Origin: Clostridiaceae bacterium Marseille-Q3526
GTDB taxonomy: Bacteria > Bacillota > Clostridia > Lachnospirales > Lachnospiraceae
DNA: 64,000 bases
Assembly (NCBI GenBank): GCA_018223375.1
Contig: JAGTTS010000005.1
Coordinates: 189,001 to 253,000 of the forward strand
Reading direction: 5' to 3'
Shown here: positions 48,574-57,933 of the stretch, one piece after another
Layout of the letters: each line of letters begins with the position of its first letter
Numbering within the stretch: position 1 is the first letter of the stretch
Made by a program: the position numbers and the translations under genes
The notes under the pieces: model-generated
Told to the model about the DNA's origin: nothing
What the model saw: the letters and a program-made list of their open reading frames with translations, nothing else
The model's database searches: none

Positions 48574-49602
48574 ATGCGGTTCAGAAAAAAGGAGACAAAA
48601 ACAAAAAGAAGGACAGGACAGACTGCAGTTCTGGCGGCAGCGGCAGCTTTATCAGGCATGACCCTCACCGGATGTTCCCAGCCGGGAGGCCAGAAGGACG
48701 AAGAGGTAGTCATTTACTCCAACGCAGACGACGAGGCGGTGGAGGCCATGAAAAAGACTCTGGATCAGAATGGGTATGAGGGAAAATATATCTTCCAGAC
48801 CTTTGGCACCTCCGAGCTGGGCGGCAAGGTGATGGCGGAGGGGACGGACATGGAAGCAGATCTGATTACCCTCAGCACCTTCTACATTGACAGCGCCCAG
48901 GAAACACAGCAGATGTTTCAGAAGCTGAATTTTGATTTTGAGCTGTTAAATCAGGAGGAGCAGAAGGATTACTGCGCTCCCATCACCTCCCAAGAGGGAA
49001 CCATGATCGTCAACACGGAGATGATAAAGGAAAATCATCTGGATATGCCGGAAAGCCTCAAAGATTTGACAAAACCGGAATATAAAGATTTGATCTCCGT
49101 CACAGACGTAAAGAGTTCTTCTACCGCGTGGCTTCTGATTCAGGCCTTAGTGGACGCTTACGGCGAGGACGGAGCCAAAGAGACTCTCACAGGCATATAT
49201 GAAAACGCAGGGCCCCACATCGAGACCTCAGGCTCCGCTCCCCTGAAAAAGGTAAGAGCAGGCGAGGTGGCGGTGGGCTTTGGACTCCGCCAGCAGGCTG
49301 TAGCCGACAAGGCCAAGGGACTTCCCATCGACTTCGTGGATCCGACAGAGGGCAACTTCTCCCTGACAGAGTCTGTGGCAGTTGTGGATAAGGGAGAAAA
49401 GACCAATCCACTGGCCCAGGAAATGGCGGAGTGCATTATCACAAAGGGACGTTCGGAGCTTCAGAGCTATTATCCAAACGCCGTCTATGCCGGGGAGACG
49501 ACCAATCCGGAGAACAGCTCCGCTTACCCGAAGACCTTCCCGGAGCCGCTGACAGCAGAGCTGTTAAAGAAGCACGAGGAGCTTTCCGAGAGCTGCAAGT
49601 AA
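48574..49602 (+). CDS. ABC transporter substrate-binding lipoprotein
   Basis: 342 residues. The signal peptide ends in lipobox LTGC (~34-37), followed by an SBP_bac_6-type fold: VVIYSNADDEAVEAMKKTLD, TSELGGKVMAEGTDMEADLI, TAWLLIQALVDAYGEDGAKE. Such proteins in the Fe(III)/2-AEP branch bind iron complexes or phosphonates. Presence of lipobox and order (ATPase, permease, SBP) shows a complete importer. The substrate remains open; a link to the AEP-transaminase-like gene downstream is attractive but unproven. Hairpin terminator follows. Confidence 0.86.
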   Translation: MRFRKKETKTKRRTGQTAVLAAAAALSGMTLTGCSQPGGQKDEEVVIYSNADDEAVEAMKKTLDQNGYEGKYIFQTFGTSELGGKVMAEGTDMEADLITLSTFYIDSAQETQQMFQKLNFDFELLNQEEQKDYCAPITSQEGTMIVNTEMIKENHLDMPESLKDLTKPEYKDLISVTDVKSSSTAWLLIQALVDAYGEDGAKETLTGIYENAGPHIETSGSAPLKKVRAGEVAVGFGLRQQAVADKAKGLPIDFVDPTEGNFSLTESVAVVDKGEKTNPLAQEMAECIITKGRSELQSYYPNAVYAGETTNPENSSAYPKTFPEPLTAELLKKHEELSESCK

Positions 49603-49608
49603 AACAGG

Positions 49609-49638
49609 GGGCAGACCGCAGAGGCGGCCTGCCCTTAT
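49609..49638 (+). terminator. Terminator of the ABC importer operon
   Basis: GGGCAG-A-CCGC, loop AGAG, GCGG-C-CTGCCC, then TTATT. It starts six bases after the stop. Confidence 0.7.
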
Positions 49639-49718
49639 TCTGATCAGCCGCTTTCCAGCCATAACCCTATCTTATAAAAGCCATGTGAAATAGATCTCTC
49701 CGGTAATAGGTCTTAGCC

Positions 49719-49872
49719 TTGAAGTCTGAAAGGCGGATATGATATAATAACTCCAAAATACAGCTGTGCTTCGCACATCTGCCGCTGCCTTTGGCAGCTA
49801 AAACATTTTGTCGTTACCATATTTTTAGAAAGAAAAGGAATGATGGACATGGGGTTAGACCTGAAAAGATAA
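49719..49872 (+). promoter_or_regulatory. leuA promoter and leader with a possible leader peptide
   Basis: TTGAAG (49719-49724), an 18-base spacer and TATAAT (49743-49748). The leader to leuA is ~220 bases. It holds paired hairpins (around 49762-49800, with CTGCC-type and GTGC/GCAC arms) and an 11-codon frame at 49840-49872 (MMDMGLDLKR). Two of ten residues are Leu, too few for classical leucine attenuation. No T-box consensus is seen. The rest of the 373-base gap shows no gene. Confidence 0.45.
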
Positions 49873-49975
49873 CGATTTTCATAGTGAAAAATTACGGCGT
49901 GGTTTATCGACTCCAAGGCTTGAGTGAGAACCAGATGAAATAACCGGAAATGCTTGAGAATTGGAGGAAAATGAT

Positions 49976-51652
49976 ATGCTGAATTATAAGAAATACAAGA
50001 GAGTTCCTGTGGTGGATTTCCCGGAGAGACAGTGGCCGGGCCGCCAGATTGAGAAGGCGCCGATCTGGTGCAGCGTGGATCTGAGAGACGGAAACCAGGC
50101 TTTGATCGAGCCCATGGTAGTGGAAGAGAAGATGGAGATGTTCCGCCTTCTGGTGAAGATGGGCTTTAAGGAGATTGAGATTGGCTTTCCGGCTGCTTCC
50201 CAGATTGAGTTCGACTTTTTAAGACAGCTGGTAGAGCGCAGGATGATTCCTGACGATGTGACAGTCCAGGTGCTGACACAGTGCAGAGAACACCTGATCC
50301 GCCGCACCTTCGAGGCGATTCAGGGCGTGAAGAAGGCCATTGTCCACATCTATAACTCTACCTCCACGCTGCAGAGAGACGTGGTGTTCCACAAGGAACG
50401 GGAGGAGATCAAGGAGATTGCCGTGGAGGGCGTGAGGCTGGTGAAGAAATATATGCAGGCCCATGACGGGGAGGTGATCCTGGAGTATTCTCCGGAGAGC
50501 TTTACCGGCACAGAGCTGGATTTTGCCCTTGATATCTGCACCGCCGTCCAGGAGGAATGGCAGCCCACCCCTGAGAAGAAGATGATTATCAATCTTCCGG
50601 CCACAGTGGAGATGACGACGCCCAATGTCTATGCAGATCAGATTGAGTGGATGAACCATCACTTCAAGGACAGGGACAGCATTATTTTAAGCATCCATCC
50701 CCACAATGACAGAGGAACCGGGATCGCGGCCACAGAGCTGGCTCTTTTAGCAGGCGCTGAGAGAGTGGAGGGAACGCTTCTTGGAAACGGCGAGCGGACG
50801 GGAAATGTGGATATCTTAAACATTGCCTACAACATGTTCTCCCAGGGAATTAATCCGGAGCTGGAGATTGAAAATATCAGAGAGATTGTGGACGTCTGCG
50901 AGCGGTGTACCAAGATGCCGGTGGATCCCCGCCATCCATACGCTGGAAAGCTGGTATTTACAGCATTTTCCGGTTCTCACCAGGACGCTATCAGCAAGGG
51001 AATGCAGGCCCTTTCAAAGAGAACGGACGGCATCTGGGAGGTTCCCTATCTGCCTATCGACCCAAGCGATATCGGCAGGGAATACGAGCCGGTGGTCCGC
51101 ATCAACAGCCAGTCCGGCAAGGGCGGCGTGGCCTTTGTCATGGATACCTTCTACGGCTTCAAGCTTCCAAAGGGAATGCACAAGGAATTTGCGGACATCA
51201 TTCAGAAAATTGCGGAGGCCCAGGGAGAGGTGGATCCGGAGCAGATCTTTGCAGAGTTCCAGAAGAATTACATCGAGCGAAAGGAGCCGGTTCACTTCAG
51301 AAAATGCCAGATTACGGACAGAGAGATGGACGAGGGCGAGTTCGCTACAGTGGCAGATGTGATTTATACAGAACATGGACAGGAGAAGAGGTTTGAAGGG
51401 GTTGGAAACGGACCGATCGACGCCATTCAGAGAGGCTTGGAGGACACTCTGGGCGTGGAGATCCGCGTTCTGGATTACACAGAGCATGCGCTGCGTTCCG
51501 GTTCCGGAGCTCAGGCAGCTTCCTACATTCACCTGTTAGATGTAAAGAGCGGCCGCACTACCTACGGCGTGGGAATCAGCTCCAATATTACGAGAGCTTC
51601 TATCCGCGGTATTTTCAGCGCGGTGAACCGTCTGTTCTACACAGAAAATTAA
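49976..51652 (+). CDS. leuA: 2-isopropylmalate synthase (long LeuA form)
   Basis: 558 residues. It condenses acetyl-CoA and 2-ketoisovalerate, the first step of leucine synthesis. WCSVDLRDGNQALIEPM carries the DRE-TIM Arg and Asp, HPHNDRGTGIAATELALLAG the metal histidines, and the last ~130 residues are the LeuA regulatory domain (GNGPIDAIQRGLEDTLGVEI). I start at ATG 49976, eight bases after GGAGG, not the TTG 49961 which overlaps it. No leuB/leuC/leuD follows; the gene stands alone before a strong terminator. Confidence 0.94.
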   Translation: MLNYKKYKRVPVVDFPERQWPGRQIEKAPIWCSVDLRDGNQALIEPMVVEEKMEMFRLLVKMGFKEIEIGFPAASQIEFDFLRQLVERRMIPDDVTVQVLTQCREHLIRRTFEAIQGVKKAIVHIYNSTSTLQRDVVFHKEREEIKEIAVEGVRLVKKYMQAHDGEVILEYSPESFTGTELDFALDICTAVQEEWQPTPEKKMIINLPATVEMTTPNVYADQIEWMNHHFKDRDSIILSIHPHNDRGTGIAATELALLAGAERVEGTLLGNGERTGNVDILNIAYNMFSQGINPELEIENIREIVDVCERCTKMPVDPRHPYAGKLVFTAFSGSHQDAISKGMQALSKRTDGIWEVPYLPIDPSDIGREYEPVVRINSQSGKGGVAFVMDTFYGFKLPKGMHKEFADIIQKIAEAQGEVDPEQIFAEFQKNYIERKEPVHFRKCQITDREMDEGEFATVADVIYTEHGQEKRFEGVGNGPIDAIQRGLEDTLGVEIRVLDYTEHALRSGSGAQAASYIHLLDVKSGRTTYGVGISSNITRASIRGIFSAVNRLFYTEN

Positions 51653-51719
51653 GGGACAGGAAGAACCGGCCGGTTCAGACTTCCCAGCCGGCAGCATAAA
51701 AAATAGAATTGAGAAGAGA

Positions 51720-51763
51720 GGATGCGTTCCAGAAACTGTTTGATTCTGGCCGCGTCCTTTTTT
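51720..51763 (+). terminator. Terminator of leuA
   Basis: GGATGCG-TT-CCAGAA pairs with TTCTGG-C-CGCGTCC (one internal mismatch), followed by six T. It is 67 bases after the leuA stop. Confidence 0.8.
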
Positions 51764-51875
51764 GGCTTTTCAGGGAGAAGATTTTTGATTCTTTTGTGTT
51801 TCTGCTGAAAATTTTCATGGAGAAATTGCCTTCAGGATGATAGAATGGAGAGGTGAAGAAAGGCAGGAAATAAGT

Positions 51876-54800
51876 ATGGATGTAAATAAAGAACTGCAGT
51901 TATATAAGAAGACAGTCCGCTTTTTTTCAGAGAGCGCTAATGATTACCTGTATGTGCTGGATTTAGTGAACAGAAGAATTCATATTGCAGATAAAATATG
52001 CGGGAAATATCCCCTTCCGCTTCCAGGAGAGGAGGGAATTCCCTTAGAGTGCTGGGAAGGCATTGTACACCACAGAGACCGCAGACAGCTTCAGAAGGAG
52101 ATTGAGGAAATCGCCCAAGGGCGAAAGGACAGACACGCCATGAATTACAGGCTGACAGACAGAGACGGACACCGCGTATGGCTCAATGCCAAAAGCGAGG
52201 TTCAGAAGGACGACAGGGGGAATGCGGTTTTTTTGGCGGGAAGCATTTCTGAGCTGGCAGTGGGCCAGAAGACAGACAGCCTGACGGGGCTTTGGAATTA
52301 CGATAAGTTTCTGGAAGATATGGCAGAATGCCTCAGACAGAGCGGCGGCTACCTGATGGTACTGGGAATCGATAATTTTAAGAGCATTAACGTAAAGAAT
52401 GGAAGGACATTCGGAAACTATATTTTAAAGACCATGACAGAGACACTGGAAAATCTTTCGGAAACGCCCCTTCAGCTGTACCGTCTGGCCGGAGACTGCT
52501 TTGCCGTGAATTTTCCGGGAAAATACAGGGAGGACGTTCTGGACTTCTATGATTTGGTAAAGAGAGAAATGGAAAAATACTGTACCATATCCGCCGGAGT
52601 GGCGATCTACAGCTGCGGAGACGAGATGGACGGGGGACAGGTTTACCAGTATGCGGAGAACGCTCTGGACCGTGCTAAAAGAGAGGGAAAAAATACATTG
52701 GTATTTTTTTCATCGGACGACTATCAGAAAAATCTGGAGAAAATTGCGCTGCAGGATGAGATGAGGGCCTCTGTCCGCAATGGCTGCAACGGTTTTTACC
52801 TCTGCTATCAGCCGCAGATCGACAGCCGCGATTACAGGCTTTACGGGGCCGAGGCCCTGCTCCGCTATGAATCCCCGTCCAGGGGAATGGTGGGGCCCGG
52901 GGAGTTTATCCCTCTGCTGGAGCAGAGCGGCATGATCTGTGAGGTCGGCATGTGGGTCCTTCAGACGGCGGTCAGCCAGTGCAGAGAGTGGAGAAAGAAG
53001 CTTCCGGATTTTCATATCAGCGTGAATATCTCCTATGTCCAGCTGCGCCAGAAGGGAATTGAGGAAGCGGTTCTGGCTCTTCTGCAGCAGATGGATCTTC
53101 CCGGGGAGGCTCTGACTCTGGAAGTGACGGAGAGTATGCAGCTTCAGGATTATTCTTATTTTAATAAGATTTTTTATGAGTGGAAGCGGTATGGAATCCA
53201 GATTTCCATTGATGATTTCGGGACAGGATATTCCAGCTTAAGCTATCTAAAGAGTATTGAGGTGGATGAGACGAAGATTGATCGCTGCTTTGTCAGTCGT
53301 ATTCAGCATAATGCCTATAATTACCGGCTGCTCAGCAACATGATCGAGCTGGCTCACAGCGCCAGAATTAAGGTGTGCTGCGAGGGCGTGGAGACGGAGG
53401 AGGAGCTTCTGGCGCTAAAGGAGCTGAAGCCGGACGTGCTTCAGGGCTTTCTCTTTGCAAAGCCCTATAAAAAAGAGGAATTTGAGCGAATTTATATCTG
53501 CGAGGAGACGAAAGAGTATCAGAAGCGGGAGAAGCGGGAGGCGAAGCTGCGCCGCCTTGATTCCGATACAGAGGACAGGATGCTGGAAAACCTCCGCCAG
53601 GAGGAGATTGGAACCATCGCGGAGGGCATGGACGAGATCATTTACGTCAGCGATGTGGAAACGTACGAGCTGTACTATATGAACGCCCAGGGCCGTAAAA
53701 TCACAGGCATTTACGATTATAAGGGAAGAAAATGCTACGAGGTTCTCCAGGGCAAGGAAAACCCCTGCGAGTTCTGCACCAACGGAAAGCTCTGCAAAAG
53801 CAAATTTCACGTGTGGGAGAGAAACAATGCGTTTCTCGGATCCCGGTATATTTTAAAGGACAGGCTGATTTCCTGGCAGGGCAGGAAGGCCCGGCTGGAG
53901 ATGGCCATCAATATGGAAGAGTGGGAGACCCTCGACCATCAGAGACAGGCCTACCTGATGGAAAAGGGAGAGTTTGGCCGGAGCGGTTACTGCCGGAGCT
54001 GTCTGTTCGACTCCCAGTACGCGGAAATTTTAGATAATACCAATCTGGGGCTCTGGGAGATCCGTCTGGATCCGGAGACCGAGAAAGGCGAGATGTACGC
54101 AGATCCGGTCATGCGCAGGATTATGGGCATTACAGAAGATATTACGCCGGAGGAGTGCTACACCCACTGGTACAGCCGGATCAACGCAGGCTACTATCAC
54201 TACATTAATATGGCGGTAGAAAACTGTATCAGCACAGGAAAGATTATCCAGGTAGAGTATACCTGGAACCACCCGGCGAAAGGGGAGGTGACAGTCCGCT
54301 GTATGACGGTCCGGGCTGCGGACAAGGAGGGAAAGATCTGCCTGGAGGGCTATCACAGGATCATCAGCGAGCTGGAGCGGCCCGACTTTCTGCCTGACGG
54401 CGTGAAGAGCGAGATGTTCGAGTACAATGAAAAGAAGAGAACTATTTATTTTCACACGGACAGGACCATGCTGGCCGGCAGCCAGGTGCGGGAGGAGGAT
54501 TTCCCGGAGAGCTGGATCCGGACGCAGATGGTGCATCCTCATTTTGCCGGAGAGTTCCGGGAGCTGTTCCGGGATGTCCATAAAAAGGAGGATCCGGACA
54601 GCAGAGAGATGCTGTTTCGGGTAAAGGACGGAGAATATAAGTGGTTTAAGGTAAAAACAAGACATTTAAGCAGTAAGGCGGAGGATTTGTATACCATAGC
54701 GGTTCTGATGGATCTGGCGGACGAGGAGAGAGCCATGGAGCTGGAGTACATGAGAAAAACGGACTTCTATGAGGCTCTGCTCTCCGAGACGGTAGCTTAC

Positions 54801-55640
54801 GCGGAGGTGGATGTGGAGAGCGAAAAGGTCATGCAGTCAGGCGGGCTTTGGGAGCATTACAAGGCGGAAAACCAGGAGCAGGGCTACACCTTTGACGAGA
54901 TTATCAGGCGGCAGATCGATCGCGTCGTCTGCCAGGAGGACCGGGATTCATATCAAAACAGCATTAATCTTCATTACATAAAAGAGATGTATAAAAATGG
55001 AATCGCGACGCAGGAAATGTCCTTCAGACGTATGGTAAACGGCCAGCAGTGCTGGATGAAGCTGGTATTTCACGTATTCCAGGACCGCTATACGGAAAAC
55101 ATGTACGCTCTTATGTACATGAAGAATATTGACGCGGAAAAGAGAAGAGAGATGGCTCAGGAGAGGGCGGACAGACGGGATCCTCTGACTAACGTATACA
55201 ACCGCAAGATTTTTGAGAGCGAGGTGCGGGAGTTCATGACCTCTGAGAAGGACAGAAAAGGAACTCTGATTATCCTGGATTTAGATGATTTTAAGAAAGT
55301 GAACGATCAGTTCGGACACCTGACGGGAGACGAACTGCTGAAATCCCTGGCAGAAATTTTGAGAAGCACCTTCAGAAGCCACGATTTGATTGGAAGGCTG
55401 GGAGGAGACGAATTTCTGGTATTTGTCAAGGACGTGACAGATAAGGAGATTCTGGATCGGAGAATGACGCAGCTGTTCGAGCGTCTGCGGAGCGCCAATT
55501 CAGCACCCTTGTCCTGCAGCGCAGGCATCAGCCTGATAGAGGGAAAAGATTTCGATTATAAAGAAGAGCTGAGGAAGGCAGATAAGGCCCTGTACGAGAG
55601 CAAGAAGAAGGGGAAGAATCAGTACAGCCATTATGAGTAA
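51876..55640 (+). CDS. PAS/GGDEF/EAL/GGDEF cyclic-di-GMP signalling protein
   Basis: 1254 residues (ATG 51876; in-frame ATG 51837 is an alternative). Order: PAS-like (~15-125), a degenerate GGDEF with LAGDCF at ~205, a complete EAL (~300-545; EALLRYE, VNISYVQ, EVTES, DDFGTGYSSL, CCEGVETEEEL, LQGFLFAKP, so phosphodiesterase residues are intact), a region with a Cys cluster (CYEVLQGKENPCEFCTNGK; CRSC, ~620-720), PAS-like repeats (~720-1090), and a C-terminal GGDEF with an intact RLGGDEFLVF at ~1173. It thus combines a hydrolase and, probably, a cyclase in one soluble chain. No transmembrane helix is visible. A hairpin begins right after its stop. Confidence 0.85.
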   Translation: MDVNKELQLYKKTVRFFSESANDYLYVLDLVNRRIHIADKICGKYPLPLPGEEGIPLECWEGIVHHRDRRQLQKEIEEIAQGRKDRHAMNYRLTDRDGHRVWLNAKSEVQKDDRGNAVFLAGSISELAVGQKTDSLTGLWNYDKFLEDMAECLRQSGGYLMVLGIDNFKSINVKNGRTFGNYILKTMTETLENLSETPLQLYRLAGDCFAVNFPGKYREDVLDFYDLVKREMEKYCTISAGVAIYSCGDEMDGGQVYQYAENALDRAKREGKNTLVFFSSDDYQKNLEKIALQDEMRASVRNGCNGFYLCYQPQIDSRDYRLYGAEALLRYESPSRGMVGPGEFIPLLEQSGMICEVGMWVLQTAVSQCREWRKKLPDFHISVNISYVQLRQKGIEEAVLALLQQMDLPGEALTLEVTESMQLQDYSYFNKIFYEWKRYGIQISIDDFGTGYSSLSYLKSIEVDETKIDRCFVSRIQHNAYNYRLLSNMIELAHSARIKVCCEGVETEEELLALKELKPDVLQGFLFAKPYKKEEFERIYICEETKEYQKREKREAKLRRLDSDTEDRMLENLRQEEIGTIAEGMDEIIYVSDVETYELYYMNAQGRKITGIYDYKGRKCYEVLQGKENPCEFCTNGKLCKSKFHVWERNNAFLGSRYILKDRLISWQGRKARLEMAINMEEWETLDHQRQAYLMEKGEFGRSGYCRSCLFDSQYAEILDNTNLGLWEIRLDPETEKGEMYADPVMRRIMGITEDITPEECYTHWYSRINAGYYHYINMAVENCISTGKIIQVEYTWNHPAKGEVTVRCMTVRAADKEGKICLEGYHRIISELERPDFLPDGVKSEMFEYNEKKRTIYFHTDRTMLAGSQVREEDFPESWIRTQMVHPHFAGEFRELFRDVHKKEDPDSREMLFRVKDGEYKWFKVKTRHLSSKAEDLYTIAVLMDLADEERAMELEYMRKTDFYEALLSETVAYAEVDVESEKVMQSGGLWEHYKAENQEQGYTFDEIIRRQIDRVVCQEDRDSYQNSINLHYIKEMYKNGIATQEMSFRRMVNGQQCWMKLVFHVFQDRYTENMYALMYMKNIDAEKRREMAQERADRRDPLTNVYNRKIFESEVREFMTSEKDRKGTLIILDLDDFKKVNDQFGHLTGDELLKSLAEILRSTFRSHDLIGRLGGDEFLVFVKDVTDKEILDRRMTQLFERLRSANSAPLSCSAGISLIEGKDFDYKEELRKADKALYESKKKGKNQYSHYE

Positions 55641-55748
55641 TGCACGAGGGAAAAATTTTCTTGTTCCATTTAAAGTCACCGAAAAAGTATGCACGAGGGA
55701 AAAATTTTCTTGTTCCACTTAAAGTCACCGAAAATTTTTCCTCGTGCA
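55641..55748. repeat. Two direct copies and one inverted closure of a 44-bp hairpin repeat
   Basis: A 44-base unit beginning TGCACGAGGGAAAAATTTTC repeats at 55641-55684 and 55690-55733 with a single C/T difference. The second copy is closed by its inverse, AAAATTTTTCCTCGTGCA (55731-55748), forming a hairpin with an ~18-bp stem. It starts immediately after the GGDEF protein's stop codon and may also terminate transcription. Confidence 0.8.
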
Positions 55749-55799
55749 TAATCTACAGAACAGGAGAATCTCTTATTCCCGCCTGCTATGAGTGCTGCC

Positions 55800-55868
55800 A
55801 TGCAGGAGAGAAAAGTTTTCCAGCGACTAAGCTTTTGGTGGAGCAGGGAAAACTTTTCTCTTCTGCAT
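55800..55868. repeat. 22-bp inverted repeat with the same design
   Basis: ATGCAGGAGAGAAAAGTTTT (55800-55819) plus CC pairs with GGAAAACTTTTCTCTTCTGC plus AT (55847-55868), 21 of 22 positions, over a 25-base loop. The pattern of a TGCA end, GAG and an A/T core resembles the element at 55641-55748 but is not identical. Confidence 0.75.
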
Positions 55869-55898
55869 CTTCCAAGTTCGTGGGCTATTCCTCCTGCC

Positions 55899-55927
55899 TT
55901 TACTTTCCGGATCAAGTATAGTAAAAT
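55899..55927 (+). promoter_or_regulatory. Candidate promoter of the glycan operon
   Basis: TTTACT (55899-55904), 17 bases and TAAAAT (55922-55927), 43 bases before the glf start. GAAGGAGCTGGG gives the ribosome binding site. Confidence 0.5.
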
Positions 55928-55970
55928 AGAACAATCGTGAAAATCGTGAAAAGAGAAGGAGCTGGGTAAA

Positions 55971-57068
55971 ATGAAACAATATGATTATCTTCTGGTGGGG
56001 AGCGGTCTGTACTGCGCGGTATTCGCCTTTATGGCCAGAAAGCAGGGGAAGACCTGCCTGGTTCTGGAAAAGAGGGATCACATCGGAGGAAATATTTACT
56101 GCGAGGAGACGGAAGGGATCCGGGTACACCGCTACGGCGCCCACATTTTCCATACTTCTGACCGGGAGGTATGGGACTTTGTCAACCAGTTTACAGAGTT
56201 TAACCGGTATACCAACAGCCCGGTAGCCAATTATAAGGGGCAGATATACAACATGCCTTTCAACATGAATACCTTCAGCAGGATGTGGAATATCTCCACT
56301 CCTGAGGAGGCCAGGGAAATTATTGAGCGGCAGAGGTCTGTGATTCAGGGCGAGCCGAAGAACCTGGAGGAGCAGGCCATCAGCTTGGTGGGCACGGATA
56401 TCTACGAGAAGCTGGTGAAGGGCTATACGGAAAAGCAGTGGGGAAGAGACTGCAGAGATCTTCCGGGCTTTATTATCCGCCGCCTTCCAGTGCGCTATAC
56501 CTACGACAATAATTACTTTAACGATCCGTATCAGGGCATACCTGTGGACGGCTACAACGCTCTGATTGAACGGCTGTTTGAGGGCTGCGAGATCCGCACT
56601 GGCGTAGACTATCTGGAACACAGGCAGGAGTATGAGAACGCGGCTGAACGAATTGTGTACGCGGGAACCATTGACGGCTATTTTGGATATCAGTTCGGAA
56701 ATCTGGAGTACAGAAGCCTGCGCTTTGAGACGGAGACTCTGAATACAGACAATTACCAGGGAGTGGCCGTGGTAAACTATACAGACAGGGAGACTCCGTT
56801 CACAAGGATTATCGAGCATAAGCATTTTGAATTCGGAACTCAGGAAAAGACGGTTATCACAAGGGAGTATCCCGTTAACTGGAAGCCTGGCATGGAGCCC
56901 TACTATCCGGTGAACGACGAGAAAAACCAGGCCCTCTACGAGAAGTACAGAGCGCTGGCCGAGAAGGAGGAGCGGGTGATTTTCGGAGGCCGTCTGGCAG
57001 AGTACCGCTACTACGATATGGACAAGGTGATCCGCTCCGCTCTGGATCGGGCCAAGGAGGAACTATAG
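55971..57068 (+). CDS. glf: UDP-galactopyranose mutase
   Basis: 365 residues. FAD-binding LLVGSGLYCAVFAFMARKQG then KTCLVLEKRDHIGGN; diagnostic YGAHIFHTS, NSPVANYKGQIYNMPF, KGYTEKQWGRD and TREYPVNW. It interconverts UDP-galactopyranose and UDP-galactofuranose, so the glycan made by this locus probably contains galactofuranose. It is the first gene of a seven-gene plus-strand set. GAAGGAG precedes the ATG. Confidence 0.94.
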   Translation: MKQYDYLLVGSGLYCAVFAFMARKQGKTCLVLEKRDHIGGNIYCEETEGIRVHRYGAHIFHTSDREVWDFVNQFTEFNRYTNSPVANYKGQIYNMPFNMNTFSRMWNISTPEEAREIIERQRSVIQGEPKNLEEQAISLVGTDIYEKLVKGYTEKQWGRDCRDLPGFIIRRLPVRYTYDNNYFNDPYQGIPVDGYNALIERLFEGCEIRTGVDYLEHRQEYENAAERIVYAGTIDGYFGYQFGNLEYRSLRFETETLNTDNYQGVAVVNYTDRETPFTRIIEHKHFEFGTQEKTVITREYPVNWKPGMEPYYPVNDEKNQALYEKYRALAEKEERVIFGGRLAEYRYYDMDKVIRSALDRAKEEL

Positions 57069-57069
57069 T

Positions 57070-57933
57070 ATGGAACATCCGGAATTTTATGAGCCGGAGA
57101 CGCTTAAGCGTCTGCAGGGAGAGATTTTATCGATCCTGGACGATTTTATGGCAGTCTGTGATAAATACCATCTGGAATACTTCGGAATTGCCGGCACAGG
57201 CATCGGAGCTGTCCGCCATAAGGGCTTTATCCCCTGGGACGATGACATTGATATCGCCATGCCGCGGCATGATTTCGACAAATTTATCAAGATTATCCAG
57301 AAGACCATGGGGGACAAATATCTGGTTTTAAACGGAAAGAATTACCCTGGCTATCCCTTGATGACCACCAGGCTGGTGAAGAGAGGGACTGTGTTTGCGG
57401 AGAAGGTGATGAAGGACGTGGACTGTCCATTCGGCATCTTTCTGGACTTATATGTGCTGGACAACGTGTCGGACAACCCGGTTCTGTACCAGATCCAGTC
57501 CTGGGAGGCATGGTTTTACAGTAAGCTTCTGATTTTAAGAAGTATCCCGGAACCGACTCTGGCGCAGAAGGGGATGAAGGCGAAGCTCATCTGGTCTGTC
57601 TGCAGGATGGTTCACAAGGGACTTTTGCTGCTTTCCATCAAGCCGGAGGGCATCCGCTTCCGGTGCGAGCAGGCCTGCCGCCGCTATCGAAAGCAGCAGA
57701 CCAGGCGCATGGCCTTCCTGCCCGATACCAGTCCCTACTGGAACGTGGTGGACAGGGAGAAGTGCTATCCCCTGCAGAAGCTGGAATTCGAGGGCAGGAT
57801 GCTGAACTTCCCGGCCAATCTGGACGAGATGCTCCGAAGCATGTACGGCGATTACATGGTTCTGCCGCCTGTGGAAAAGCGGAAAACCCATTATCCTTAC
57901 AGGCTTCAGTTTTCTGAGGAGACCAGCGAATGA
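57070..57933 (+). CDS. LicD-family phosphotransferase
   Basis: 287 residues. GTGIGAVRHKGFIPWDDDID is the LicD core motif, with the DDDID acidic cluster that binds metal. LicD enzymes transfer phosphocholine, phosphoethanolamine or related groups from a CDP donor to a sugar. It starts one base after glf and overlaps the flippase by four bases. The donor is likely made by the nucleotidyltransferase at 60325-61113. Confidence 0.9.
   Translation: MEHPEFYEPETLKRLQGEILSILDDFMAVCDKYHLEYFGIAGTGIGAVRHKGFIPWDDDIDIAMPRHDFDKFIKIIQKTMGDKYLVLNGKNYPGYPLMTTRLVKRGTVFAEKVMKDVDCPFGIFLDLYVLDNVSDNPVLYQIQSWEAWFYSKLLILRSIPEPTLAQKGMKAKLIWSVCRMVHKGLLLLSIKPEGIRFRCEQACRRYRKQQTRRMAFLPDTSPYWNVVDREKCYPLQKLEFEGRMLNFPANLDEMLRSMYGDYMVLPPVEKRKTHYPYRLQFSEETSE

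Noticed and set aside
49603..49975. T-box riboswitch before leuA
   Set aside because: No AGGGTGG-type T-box sequence or specifier stem could be found.
50823..51396. Two long plus-strand frames inside leuA
   Set aside because: They overlap leuA in other frames and have no family-like sequence.
55641..55748. CRISPR-like repeat pair
   Set aside because: Only two direct copies with a 5-base gap, one inverted closure, no spacers of 30-40 bases and no cas genes.
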